Source: Styela clava (Eukaryota; Chordata; Ascidiacea; Stolidobranchia; Styelidae). From it: a DNA stretch of 64,000 nt. Location: positions 13,464,974 to 13,528,973 of the forward strand of contig NC_135259.1 in the NCBI RefSeq assembly GCF_964204865.1, given 5' to 3'. A program made the translations under genes and the position numbers. Shown piece by piece: positions 35,193 through 64,000 of the stretch. The notes below the pieces were generated by a model, which made no database searches, was not told where the DNA came from, and saw nothing but the letters and a program-made list of their open reading frames with translations. The number at the start of each line of letters is the position of its first letter. Position 1 is the first letter of the stretch.

Positions 35193-35360
35193 ATGTCCCT
35201 GCTTCGTGGATATCGCTATCGGAAAGTGCGGAAAAATATTTCGTTACTGTGTTTATTTGTGGTATTTTTCACTCTGATTGCGCAAAACTCCTTGTTATGG
35301 GCCAATTTTATAGAAAACTCTTCCCGCTTGCAGTTTAATTTTGAGAAAAACGGAGGAAAT
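35193..35360 (+). CDS. putative first exon of a type II membrane protein
   Basis: 56 codons: a basic N terminus (MSLLRGYRYRKVRKN), one hydrophobic span of about 18 residues (ISLLCLFVVFFTLIAQNSL), then a luminal-looking stretch with an N-glycosylation sequon (ENSS), ending at a good donor, AAT/GTAAGG, in phase 0. This is the layout of Golgi signal-anchor enzymes, but no downstream catalytic exon was found. Possible acceptors at 35542 and 35586 lead to short unrecognised frames. It could be a chance frame. Confidence 0.25.
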
Positions 35361-36050
35361 GTAAGGATCAGACTACTAGTATGGCATTGAAACAGTGCTA
35401 ACAGCGCGGTTGTTACGTTTTCCGTCAATCATACGCACGTAAACCGCTTGCTTCGTATGGTTTGTAAGGCTATCAGATTTTATATAAAAGCATATAGTGT
35501 GATAGGGAAGATGTTACCAATCCTGTCTTTCTTGCTTTCCCAGGTTTTGAAAATAAATATACCATAGTGTAATGGTGAACTTTCAGACTTTGAATTTGAG
35601 TGATGAGGGCAGATTTGGGACTCACAGACTTATGACACCAGTTGGCATATTTCGGAATATAGACATTATTTTTTCGAATAATTTTATGATACCACCACAA
35701 TCTGACAATACTATTTCATTGCTGTATGCTATTACGCAATTTGCCAACCATTCGCTAATCATTATTTCATATTCTAAAAAAAGTTTGATTTTAAGTCTGC
35801 GTTTTTCAGCTTTACACATCATGGTTATCAGTGCATGAAAGTTGAAAGCATTGCTGCATCTTTAATTTATTGGAGATTATTTACAATATTTCGTAAACGC
35901 GAAATGAAGTGTTGTAACTCAGAAAGTTAAACAATACTGCAATACATGTGCAGGATAAGTTGACTTTGTGGATTTGGCAACATCTGGACAAGTAGTTGTG
36001 TACATCAACTTTTGTTACATATATCTGTATTTCTATGTCGCTTCGACTGC

Positions 36051-36350
36051 TACCGTGTTTCCCCGAAAATAAGACTCTAGCGCGAAATTAATTTTTCTCT
36101 CACACATTTTAAATGAATAATAATCTATATCTAGCAGTTATTTCAAATGTAAACGTGTTATTTATTATTAAATTGATATCCTGATATCGGTTTTCATATT
36201 TTGTATATTTGAAAATCTGCTAATTCTCTACTTTGTAATTTTATTTTTGGTAAGTGAAAGTAAAGGACATCTCCCCAAAATAAGCCCTAGTGTTATTTTT
36301 CGAAAGAAGATTGAAATAAGACCCGGTCTTATTTTCGGGGAAACATGGTA
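36051..36350. mobile_element. 300-bp MITE with 25-bp inverted repeats
   Basis: The two ends (36051-36075 and 36326-36350) are inverted copies with one mismatch, core TTTCCCCGAAAATAAGAC. They are bounded by TA, compatible with a TA target duplication. Very similar ends (cores such as CCCCGAAAATAAGAC with an internal AATAAGCCCTA) are known to me from many animal genomes. The superfamily is not settled here. Confidence 0.8.
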
Positions 36351-39300
36351 TCTGATGCCAGTATGTTTGCATTATGCTGGCAGATTTATTATAGCAGGGT
36401 GTATTTCCCGTATGATACAGTAAGGCAACGTCTACAAGTCCAAGTAACGTTATTTATGATATTTAGCCTAGATATTAAAAATAAATGCTCTATTTGTTTG
36501 GTAACAGATGTCTGGCTTGTCAGCATGCAGATATCAGGATGTGCAATAATATAAATCAATTGTGTCGTGATTGGCCGCCACATGACCAAAATTTGTGTCC
36601 GCCTATGTTTTTCCGGTAAAAACTCTAAACAATTTTTGGTTCTAATGGTCCAGTTGGGTCTCTAAAAGATTTCCAGTTTGTGATTTCTTAATATGTTTAA
36701 ATTATCATGAAGAATTTTTTTTTGTCTTGCTGTTAAAGTTTTGAACACATTTTAAACGAACAATGTATTCCCGAGTCTTCTTGAGTGCAGAAGTGCTGCC
36801 AACAAATGAGCCCTGGAGCAGCCATATGTCCAAGATATCTAGATAGATGAGTTATATAAATATTCTCGTCCAGGAAAATTAATGTTATCCCGGAAAAAAT
36901 ATGCATGAAAAAAAAGATTTATTATCAGAAATTAACTCATCAGCTTTGAGTATTTTTTCTTTTCCCATAGGTCTCATGATTGTGCATAAGCAATATTAAG
37001 ATTTTGAAGAACGCTGTTTCACACTAAGCACCAAATTGCAAAGACTTCCATTACAACAATTAATACTGAAAGTTACTTTTGTTGAAGCCCCTTCTTATAT
37101 GATCTCGGTCAACATTTTTGATGTCGTATCTTATCTCTGATTTGGTTAATTTGTTTTTTACTAATTATCACATTTTTCTTCAGGTGAAATTATTGAATAG
37201 CTTTATATATGTATTCATGCATATTGACAGGACAGTAAAATCGAGCATAATATAAGTGTTTTTATTGATTGCATTGCTAATTAGTCTTCCTAAATACTAA
37301 GTGAGAACATAACTGCAGATTTAGATATGGAATGGGGTAAAGCATGAACCTTTTCAATAGTTAAAGACCAATAATAGCAATTGTAGGAGAAAAATATAAA
37401 CACACACTGACAAAGCTTACTGGGAAGAAAAGCTATGAGGGCAACCGAGGTCAAATAGATGAGTGTTTTTTGTTTTCAGTTTGTAAAGTACACACAATGT
37501 GTTTCTGCTTTGGTTTCTTTGTTTTTCTCCTGCACAGTATTTGTCAACATTTCAGTTATACATTAACCAGCAAATTCAGTGCTTGCAACATCCTGCATTA
37601 CAAAACTTAAGGTGAAACTGTCTCCTCACTTGTATCAATATGCGTAATTTTCAGTATCGAAGTAAAACACTGATTTAGGCAACGGATTGCTTTGTTAACC
37701 ATACAGGCATAAGAACTGGAAGGTTCTGCTTGCAGACTGGGAAAGTTTGTTGGGGTGCTACACACAATTTTATATAATTCGGATTGCTTAAAAATTTTAC
37801 TGTTATTAATTTTATGTGGTTTGTGATGTGTTGGTGGTGTACCAAATGTGAACAGATTTTCACTCACAAAGGAAAAGCCAAACACAAAAATCGTGGCCTT
37901 GTGGCCTGCTTGAAAAAGCTTTGCCACCAACTGGTAAGCGCTCGTGCCAGTTGTAAAGTGAGGCCTATGAAACCAAAACAATACTTTACATTCCTTTAGG
38001 ATTTTATGACCTTGATTTGGTTAGCAAAAATGAAAACTTGCGTCTTGTTCTTTTCATGAAAACCAGATAAATATAAGGTAAAAGAGATTCTGTTATTGAT
38101 TTGATAATTTGGTAACAGAGTATGGGTCTACTATAGATTCACAGACAAAACATTTGTGAAAGACTTTTTCTGGTTCAGGAAGTGTAATTTGCTGTGAAAT
38201 ACATGACTTATATGAGGACAAGTTATTGAGGTTTCAGAACCAAAATTGTAAAACATCCAGTCTGAAAAATTTTCTGCAGAAGTCGCGGGGGAGCTGTTAC
38301 TTTCACCATCATGTTGAATGTGTATTTTCCAGTCTGTATATTATGTACAATTTTACTTGAGAATGGTATATAGCGTAATGGTATGAATAATATGTTTATG
38401 ATAAGATCCAAGCAATCTGTTATGAAATTATGTCATACACAAAAGCTTTTTGTCAATTGAACACATCTACTGAAAATTTTACCACGTCAGCAATTTAGGA
38501 ATGACCGAAATTGTCTAACTGATGACAGTTGCACTAAATTCAGTACAATGATTGGGCCAGAAGCCATTATCGAGACTATGTTTCAAAAATCTATTTTTGT
38601 ATTGGATTTTAGTTATTGTCATGGTTACGACAAGTTTTGTTTTGTAACAGACTGGTATAAACATTGTTGCATCATTCATTTGCGGATAGCCTATGTAACA
38701 AATATATTTGGCTCTGTAAAATTTCTATCAAAATTTTTTAGTATAAGAGCGACTGTTACTTAAAATGACCTTTCTGGATGCAATTTTTTAATACATCATT
38801 TTTTATTGATATAATCTTTGTTGCTTTGTCGCAAAGTCTTGTATTTATTCTGTTGCCGTGAAAATATACATAGTTGTCAGCGTTCCAACTCACTAAAATG
38901 CATCAAACGGCCGTTTACAATATTTTTTGCTAACATTATTCTTTGTGTAAAAAGAATTAGAGCAAATGTGACATATTTGTTGTTCAAGTATAATTTCGAT
39001 TAAAGTGTGTATATTCATTTATATTTGGGGTGTTTTTGCAAAATTCATAAAAAAATAGCTTCATATTGAGTAGAATTTTTTCAAATTATCACTATTATTT
39101 AACGAACTTTAATAGCTTGATAATAAAAGAGGAAGGTTGTTAATTGTTATATTTTTTGATGAAATTATGCTGTGAAATGATCTGATTTTGCATATCCTGT
39201 AATTATCCTCGGTGGTGTTCTTTGAAAATGGGATTTTCCAATGAAAAATATTTTTGTAAAATCATTATTTTTTCGGATCCAAGATCTGAATCAATGTGCC

Positions 39301-40224
39301 GTATCTCCATGCTTGACAATCTTCCAAGTTCACTAAACTGTCGGCCATCCTAGTTTGAATATTTTTTTACAAACAGTGGTGCGGTAAAAGTAATTCCAAT
39401 CACTGTATCATTGCATTATTAAATTATCTTGGGAATTGACGGTGCCGTTGATTCACACCTAGATCTATTATGCAATGGTAGAAAATAAGTATTAGAACGT
39501 AATGTCAATTTTGGGGAATTTCTTTACACATTTGACCTGATGATTAATTTTTGACCGAACCGTTTTTATGAACTTCCGGTGGGTATTGAGAAAATGGGTC
39601 CCATTCTGAGAAGGGTATTAAGTAAAACTTAATGTTATTATCATAATGTGCTATTTTGAAGGAAGCTTGTCTCCCCTTATTATGGATAGATTAACTGCAC
39701 TGAGTGTACTTTAACTCTAGAAATCATTTGAATATCCTTTAATTACTATATTGTATAAATTGTGGATTTCTCCACCTTTGTGTCTATCTAATGTTACAGG
39801 TAAACCAGTATATAAGTGAGCATTGAGATATTGAAACTTTTCCAAAGTGTGTTTTTGAGCTTTGGTACCCTGCAGGGATATTTTATTTTCTGGAGATAGA
39901 TGGTTATGTTATGTTTTTTCATTATTAATTGATCAGTTCTGTTAGAAAAGTTAATGATGCTATCTACTATTAACAGTTCAATTTTCTATAGGTATAATGT
40001 TCATTGTGTGCAAGGTGAAAATGTATTCTGAACTGAAGTAAAGTAGTGAAGACCAAAAATTGTGATATTTAGACAGTTGATGACAGTTGACAGTTGACCT
40101 TCAGCCCCAATGAGTTCCAGGGTAACCCCAAATACATAACCAATAAATTTCTTAATTTCTACTACAAATTTTTCTACGAAAAATGAAAAACTTTGATTTA
40201 ACACTTCAACTTCTGTTTGTGTAG
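36351..40224. other. gene-poor stretch, nothing recognised
   Basis: Frames of up to about 120 codons occur on both strands (for example 37607-37981) but show no domain, no codon-level family resemblance and no splice logic. Confidence 0.35.
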
Positions 40225-40400
40225 GATTGTTGGTATTCCCGTAGCGTGTGTACCAGGTTAGGGTAAGGCAATAATTTCATTCCAATTTTCTTTATTTTAG
40301 TCATATTACGAGTTCAGGGACCGTCTGTATTAGCCAAGTGAATATACCTCCCCGCCCATAGGTTCCAGTCCCTTTACACAACTTGATTTGAAGTAGGCGT
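40225..40400 (-). repeat. MITE-family copy 4, reverse orientation
   Basis: The reverse complement matches 23100-23310: ATCAAGTTGTGTAAAGGGAC, then ACTCGTAATATGACTAAAAT, then CCTAACCTGGTACACACGCT. Confidence 0.7.
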
Positions 40401-42990
40401 TCTCTCGAATAGGTTTCAAATGACCTTGATTCTGTTTTTCTTGGATCACTCTGTATACTATTTGGGAACTAGAAACCTGTAACCTTAATTTTAGCAAATA
40501 ATTAAATCATGTCATCCAGCCTCTACTGAAAACATTCCCAAAAACTTTGGAAATTTTATTCCTCTCAGCCCTAACCGAGGAATATCGGAACTGGGAATCT
40601 TACCAGAGTGAAAACAAATGTGTCAGATCAGACTAGAATTTACACTGTTTCCTATTTTTTTTTGTTGTAGAGCAGTAGGCCAGCATTTGGAAATACCATA
40701 CCAATCAGTTAACGTACTGCATTGGCAGTTCATTGTTTTGCGTTTTTTCTTGGATAAATACCATGGTTGAATATGCACATATTATGGATCGGGATTAATC
40801 AAAAGAAAAGCCACGATTTCATAGTAGCAGAAGATCGCCAGAGATCTCTTGTGACGGTTCATCTCCAATTCTCTACTTGTGCTTGAAGCTCAAAATCACT
40901 GTGACCAGAGAACAAGTGAACTGAAGTCGTTAAGGGTAGGTGGTATACTATACAGTGTTGAGTTTCTGCTCCGAATAAGTAATTTTACAAGCAAGTTTTG
41001 AGGGGCTCTGTTCAGATTTTTTTTTAAAGAAAATATGTTTTCTAAATTCTAATGCTCAAAATTGTTTTACAAGCTGTGATACCTAATGAAAATCACACTT
41101 TAATTTCACTGAGACAGCGTTTCGATCTAATGCTTACGAAACTCGTATCTAATATAGACCCTAAAATAACATTATGATAAACCGAGGCAGTAATATGATA
41201 TAAAAATTATTTATTTTTAGATTCAACTTCAGATGTTTTCCATATTCATAACGGTAAGTCACTGTCATTTAGGAATTGTTGGGATAACCTCTTAAACTTG
41301 TTTCATAGTTTGATATTTAAGAAGATCAATAATCATGTTCAGCACGCTAGATTCTAAATTGACTTATTTAGGAAAGTATATCGAAAATTTTTTACAGATA
41401 ATCAGAATTTCAATGGAAAAGTATGCGTTTTTGGAGTGACTGATATTTATATGTCCTTCCTCGTTGGTTAGGCACTGAAATTAATATGACATAGGATGGG
41501 GGTTTTGTATTGTTTCAATTGATAATGGAAACTAGATCAATATGTGTAAAAGAAGCACTTCAATGATCTAATTTACTTTAAATGAAAATTTTGCTAATCA
41601 AATTATTTGTAAAACCAAGGAATAATAATATAAAACATAACTAATTTTGAATGTATTAGAATATTCGATGCATTTTTGATGTTCTGATCATTGATTGTCT
41701 CGATAAGCAGAAAAATTGTACAAATCAGTGTGCATGAGGGCCAGTTGCTAAAAAAATACAGGTTAAAGTGAAAACCTAATTTAGTCCTACTCGGCCAATA
41801 TCAACCCGTTGCTTGGAATTCCAAAATTTTACTAGATAAAATATAATCAACTTTGATTGCATTCAGTTTTCACTTTTTTTGAACCTTGTGAAAAGCCGCC
41901 AAAACGGACATTTTAGAGAGATGTTGCTAGAAACAATACAATGGTATTTTGTTATATAAATCCAGAAGTGAGAGTAACAGGCAGCAGATGTGTGACAAAA
42001 TTATCGCACAGAGGCTGGGATAATAATACTATACTTTTATCAGTTGAAGTGGCTTTATGCGTCGAATTGATTACTATTCATCTATATTCTTGTGGTATTA
42101 ACAGGGAGAAAGGAACACCTTGCAATAGACCTTTTTAAATTTTTAATGAATTTTTTATATGACGTCATCGCACTTTTATATAATGACATTGGTTTAGAAC
42201 AATTGAGAATATATTATTCCGTACTCAAGATTGTTAGTTACTATATATATAGCTAGCTTTGGTTTAACTTCATCATATACTGATGATACAAAAAGTCATT
42301 AGGTAGGAAGCGTCAAAGGACAGACTTGTAATGTAGAATTTGGGATGGAAGTTTTTTGTTATCCAGTATTCTAGTTTTATTTTGCACTTTTATGATATGC
42401 TGCTGTAGATACAAGTCATCACAATTTTGATTAGAATTTCATTTTGTGATTTGCGTTTGAATATGTTGTTGTCCAAGGTTAGATTTTGACAGTCTCATTT
42501 CATGTTTATTCATGGAACTCTCATTCCCTATTTGTTTTTTTACGCTTTGATTAGAGAAGAACACCCACTTTTACTTGCTCTATTGAAATATTTATTTTAT
42601 TTTTTCCCCGATTCATTCAGTGTTTTTTTTTTCATTTGGATTTGGTAAAGATTAGTAGGAGGTCATTTTCTGGTTTCTAATTAAGTGAAGGGTATAGCAA
42701 ATATCTTGTTAAGAACAATTCATATTGATTATTATAAATTTATTATTTTAGCTTTTGTTTTTTGAATTAAATTAGCGACTGCTTAGAGATTTCCAGGCTG
42801 AATCGAATATTTAGAGATGATCATAATCAAAGATAGGAAATTTCACATTTTACGAGTAATACAGAATATCATGTGAAATTTTTTTTAAGCCATGAATTGG
42901 TCATTGGGTAAACTGTCTTGTCATGGTTGTCAATACTTCACACCGCTATCCTAGTATAAACTTGCTTTTTATCAATGTTCCAATTATCTT
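40401..42990. other. region upstream of the G-alpha gene
   Basis: AT-rich with no coding exon recognised. It probably contains untranslated exons or promoter sequence of the downstream gene. AG at 42998-42999 after a T-rich tract (TTTTTTTCCAG) is a strong acceptor, either of a 5' UTR intron or for spliced-leader addition. Confidence 0.4.
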
Positions 42991-43025
42991 TTTTTCCAGA
43001 AACCTCATAGCTCGCCGGCACGATG

Positions 43026-59840
<16,815 letters not shown>

Positions 59841-62800
59841 GTCGAACTTTGCCGAATGACGCGAGTAAGGGTCTGTGTCCAACAATAACAAAATGCTGGG
59901 GAAGAGAATTGAAAATGAAATGAACCTGAGAGGAGACACTGATGAAAGAAAGGCGCAAGCGAATGGCGCCGAATGACGGCACCTCCATTTTAACTTAAAC
60001 ATATAAAATGAAAGCTTGTTCATTCAAATAATGAGAATGGCTGAACATTAGAGCTCCACTTCACCAGGCACGGTCGCACGAGAGCCTGTTTTCTTTCTTT
60101 CCAATCAATATTTTAGACCGATGCAAGTTATTATCTCGGTCTCGACGGCAAGTGAAACGGAATTCACATTTTTCCTCTGAGGTTCGCCTCCCTCAGACTA
60201 CAACGGTACGTAAACAGACTGATGTATCTTTGATTTTTCGCTTCGATTTAGAGGTTCACTTATTTTTCTATCTCCAGCCAGATAAAAGAAATTTAAATCC
60301 AATATGTAAGCTAGGAAATTCATTATTTTTTGCAACTTGACCGGCGGACCGACGCTGCAAGTCTGCCAATCCTCATTTGCAACGATGTGATTTGTTACCA
60401 TTGATTGATCGATTACTACCAGTTGTGTGTTGAAATAATTTGTTTTGAAATATCCAGTATACAGGTAAACATTCGAAAATATTTCCATATTACAATTCGT
60501 GTGGCAACAAGAATATTTTAAGTTCGGACATGTAAAACAGATTCGTATTTACTATCCGAAACAAACTTACGTTTTTGCATAAATTGGAATCAGGTTTTAT
60601 CTGGCCACATGTGTATCATACTTGTTTATGTAATCATAGGATGCAACTAGCTTTTAAGCTTGAATCAAAAAAATCCTAATTCAACTTGATATGTGCTTAT
60701 TTTTTTTTGAAATGTCAATCTTGTGATCGAATTTCTTTTTTAACTGGAGATATCCATTACTGGGCAGTCTTATATTCTATAGTTGTTCCTTCAAATTATC
60801 AAATTATGCTGAAAAACCATAAAAATTTAAGTCGTACTCAAACCTGCTGTGTTTCTTGGCTATTTGCATCCATATTTTTACGTAAACAAGTGAGTAAAAT
60901 AAATGCCTCGCTAATTAATTTTCGTGGTTTTCGAGCAGCGTCATTCATAATTGGTGCAGTGATTTCCCAGTACTTTGTAATTTATTCGTGGCTACTTAAA
61001 TTTGGTTTACACTCTCTTGCTGAAAGATAGTTATGTTTTGATGGATATAACAGCGTCTGTCTATTGAAAGTTCAGTTGTCACTCTGTGGTATAAACAATA
61101 AATAATGCTCATTGCGCTCTGTACTGGTTGTATTTTTCGGTCCGCTCTTCAAATTTTCTAGATCGGTTTGTTTGTTAAAGTAACTATTACTACTGCTTTC
61201 CTGCCACATAATTTAATGATCAGATTATACTGAGCACGGGTCAGTTCTACAAATTATTTAAAAGCTTACATCCTGTCAAATGCCAATTCTAGTTTTCGAT
61301 GGATTTTTGGGCAGGGCCGATAATTTTATTTTTATTTCTACTCTTTCATGAACTTTGGATACTTACCCTGTTGTCAAGACAGTGTCTTCTACCTAGAGAA
61401 TCTATTTGTTTTCCCCATTTCTTTGTTAATCACGATTTTTTTATCAGACTTCTTTTCATTAGTATCAGTTCAAGTCTAGTCCAATGATTCATTGTGAAAA
61501 TATTTAATAATAGTAATAACATATTATGTCTTTGGAACTTGGGTGGAAATTTCAGGAACTGAACTACTTCTGGTTTGTTGATCAGTTTTTTTGAATCGAT
61601 ATTTAATCTTGTATGAATTTCTTCACGAATCTATAAAACAATTTAAACATATTTTTTGAGTATTTGGAATTTGAATTTCATAGAGCGTTTTTAAGATCCC
61701 TTTTTATTTATCGATTATCGAACTCCTTTTTTTCGCGAACAGTTTAAAATCATCGGACGCTCCCCTATTTTCTGCTATTTGTGCTTTCTCTAAAGCCAGT
61801 TTGTAACTTTTCAATGATAGTTTTCTTTGGTTCTTTACCTTATCTATGAATTTGATATAAAAGTATTGGTTATGCATGTACCTTTAGGCTGTGAAATTTG
61901 ACGGGTTTCTTTTTTCCTCAGGGGGGGGGGGGGGATTCGAGGGTATTATGTGTGTAATGCATACCTCATGAATAAATTGACCTTTCAACTTTGCATACTG
62001 ACAAATTTTAGTTGTCTTTTATTAAGGTAGGTAATTGCCGTTGATTGTGTGCAAATTAGTCCAACTGCATCTTTGCAAGCAATATTTTAGATGTGGTATT
62101 ATGATCGGAAAATCTTTTGTATTTCCGCAATTCAAAAATTTCTCTTAATCGACTAGAGAATTCAGAAAAGGGTGTTCGTTGGTAAAATACATGGCTTTGT
62201 TAAAAATGCTGGCCAGATCTAGCTCGCTTCACTTCATTATTTCTATTAAAGTTTTCACTGTTTTAGGGGTGAAAGTATTAATTTATATAATCTGTGTTGG
62301 TTGGGTAGTGAGTTTATATACGCCACGCCCCTGATGATAAATTAATGGATATGCTTTTACTTTTCTGTTGTTTTTTTACATACCAGTTACTATTTTCTCT
62401 CGATTATTCCTTGATTGTATGTATCAAATGATAAGGTTTTACCTGACTATTTTCACATTTCTGTACATGCATAGCTAACAATGATATTTGACCTCGGCTC
62501 GGCTATGAAAAATCTGAGTGAAAATATCATTAACATCATGCAAGAAGTTTCGTAACTAGACTTCACAAAATTGGGTTTTTATTCTAAATGTGATATGTTT
62601 ATTTATTTTATTTTTGCTTGTTTTTATTTGGGTATGATATGATGAAGAGTGGGAACGACAAATTTTAAAAAATGGTTGATAGCTGATTGGCTTCTTCTAA
62701 AGAGGATCTACTTGTAACTCATTTACAATTGCTAGATAGTCTTTTTATTACCCCTCTCCTCTCCGAGCAGGTCGTGACTCGTGACCGTCGAGAATCTTTT

Positions 62801-63999
62801 AAGAGAATGGAAATGTTACATTGATATTTATTTTCATGTTCCGTTCTACTATCGCGAAGCTTCGAAACTACTTTGTTTTTGTCGTAGTATAATATATTCT
62901 TCTGTTTCTGTGCATCCCACTGTTCAATTAAGGCTCCATATGGATCAGTGTAATTGTCGTAATTTTAGATGCAAAAATAAGTATATACAGTGCTATACTT
63001 CTCTTCTTTTTAGAAGAGGGTCGTCATTCTTATTACTATATGATGATGATATGATATTACTACTATTCACGATCTATTAAAGATTATTATTCTTATTGTT
63101 GCATCGCAGTTCATCAAGGGTCACCTACCTACTTTCCTACTCTGTTTGTGAACTAGAGATGTTGTATGTCAAATCAGATTGTCCTGTGGCTGTTGCTACG
63201 AACTTTTATACGCTTGAAAGACTCAAAGCTCATAGTCTAGTTGGGAGATAAAAAGTCACGCAAGCTCAATGTTGCCAAGATGTTATGGCACTTGTCAGAG
63301 AGATAATGTGAAGCCGATCTCAAAATATTAGTTTTGAAATCGTAAACCCATACAGCTAAATCAACACTAGATTTTTTTTGTGTAACTGCTAACAATAGTT
63401 GCATCTCAGCGTATCTCGTTGGAGATGTCTGTGGTATTTGTGTCATTTTACATCCAGAACTGGGGAATTCTGTAAGTTTTTGGCTATACTCCAGCCTAAA
63501 AGTGCCTGCCTAACTCGGCAATACAGCTAATTATCCGATATTACTGCTGTATTGCATATCAATTGTTAAGTATTGGCAACCTTGCCCAGAGCCAGTGTCT
63601 GCGGTCGACCTACCTACAACGTCCCAACAGTAATATGTCGTCACTACAGGGTGGTGGTTCCCATATCATGTGGTCGGCAATGATGAACTGTAAAAAAAAG
63701 TTTCATGTGCTGCCACTTGGGAGTGGAAGCCGACCGGAGATGTGTATCACCATGTCGGTGTCCCTCTAATAGGTTATATATTTATATAGGTAGCCTATAT
63801 AAAAATTATTCATTTTCGTGGGATTCGACAATGAGAGATGTTATTTAGACGGAAAATGTGAACTCGGTTTGTTACTCAATACCCCCTTTCCACCCAGACA
63901 AAAAGGTCTCGATAGCAACATATCACCTTTTGTCGTTTAATTTCTGACAAAACGGCGCCGAATCTGCCAGGCTGAAATCACTCTCAGGTACTGTTGTAT
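59841..63999. other. G-alpha 3' region and gene-poor tail of the window
   Basis: The proximal part is likely 3' UTR. Beyond it I see no recognisable exon. A frame at 60686-61030 (114 codons) is hydrophobic and without family resemblance. Confidence 0.35.
61921..61934. repeat. poly-G run of 14
   Basis: Fourteen consecutive G, unusual in AT-rich sequence. Its length is prone to sequencing error. Confidence 0.85.
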
Positions 64000-64000
64000 G

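Noticed and set aside
37607..37981. 124-codon minus-strand frame
   Set aside because: No family resemblance, no splice or promoter support, and a competing open frame on the other strand.

Overview
The window is animal nuclear DNA: AT-rich, with spliced genes, long introns and dense small transposons. Gene content and structure suggest an invertebrate deuterostome, most likely an ascidian tunicate. This is an inference from protein character and genome style; no marker locus proves it.

Four conserved animal genes can be read with confidence, all on the + strand. (1) 21-1838: a three-exon CIMIP2B/FAM166B-type ciliary microtubule inner protein. (2) 20085-21683: an intact, intronless LIN9, the MuvB/DREAM cell-cycle subunit, with a palindromic E2F site about 90 bases upstream. 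(3) 22816-31171: a 13-exon Spindly (SPDL1) gene of 612 codons with the CC1 box, the dynactin-binding Spindly motif and a C-terminal farnesylation box. (4) 43026-59840: a 12-exon stimulatory G-protein alpha subunit (GNAS type) of 380 codons. On the - strand, 8918-8073 encodes an intronless SAM-dependent methyltransferase-like protein interrupted by one in-frame TAG.

From 5.2 to 17 kb lies a duplicated block: copy A 5.2-7.6 kb, fragment B 9.1-9.6 kb, copy C 13.1-17.0 kb. Copies A and C each carry a matching two-exon model for a 37-residue peptide, made of a signal-peptide-like exon and a short arginine-rich tail. This is the best candidate here for something undescribed, but it rests on sequence reading alone.

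The rest is mostly small non-autonomous DNA transposons. Several are hAT-like with exact or near-exact 8-bp target duplications. There are also a four-copy MITE family, a long-inverted-repeat MITE, tRNA-derived SINEs, minisatellites, a perfect 147-bp tandem duplication and a 79-bp foldback. Many sit in the Spindly and G-alpha introns. The 36.4-42.9 kb and 59.8-64 kb stretches hold no gene I can recognise.
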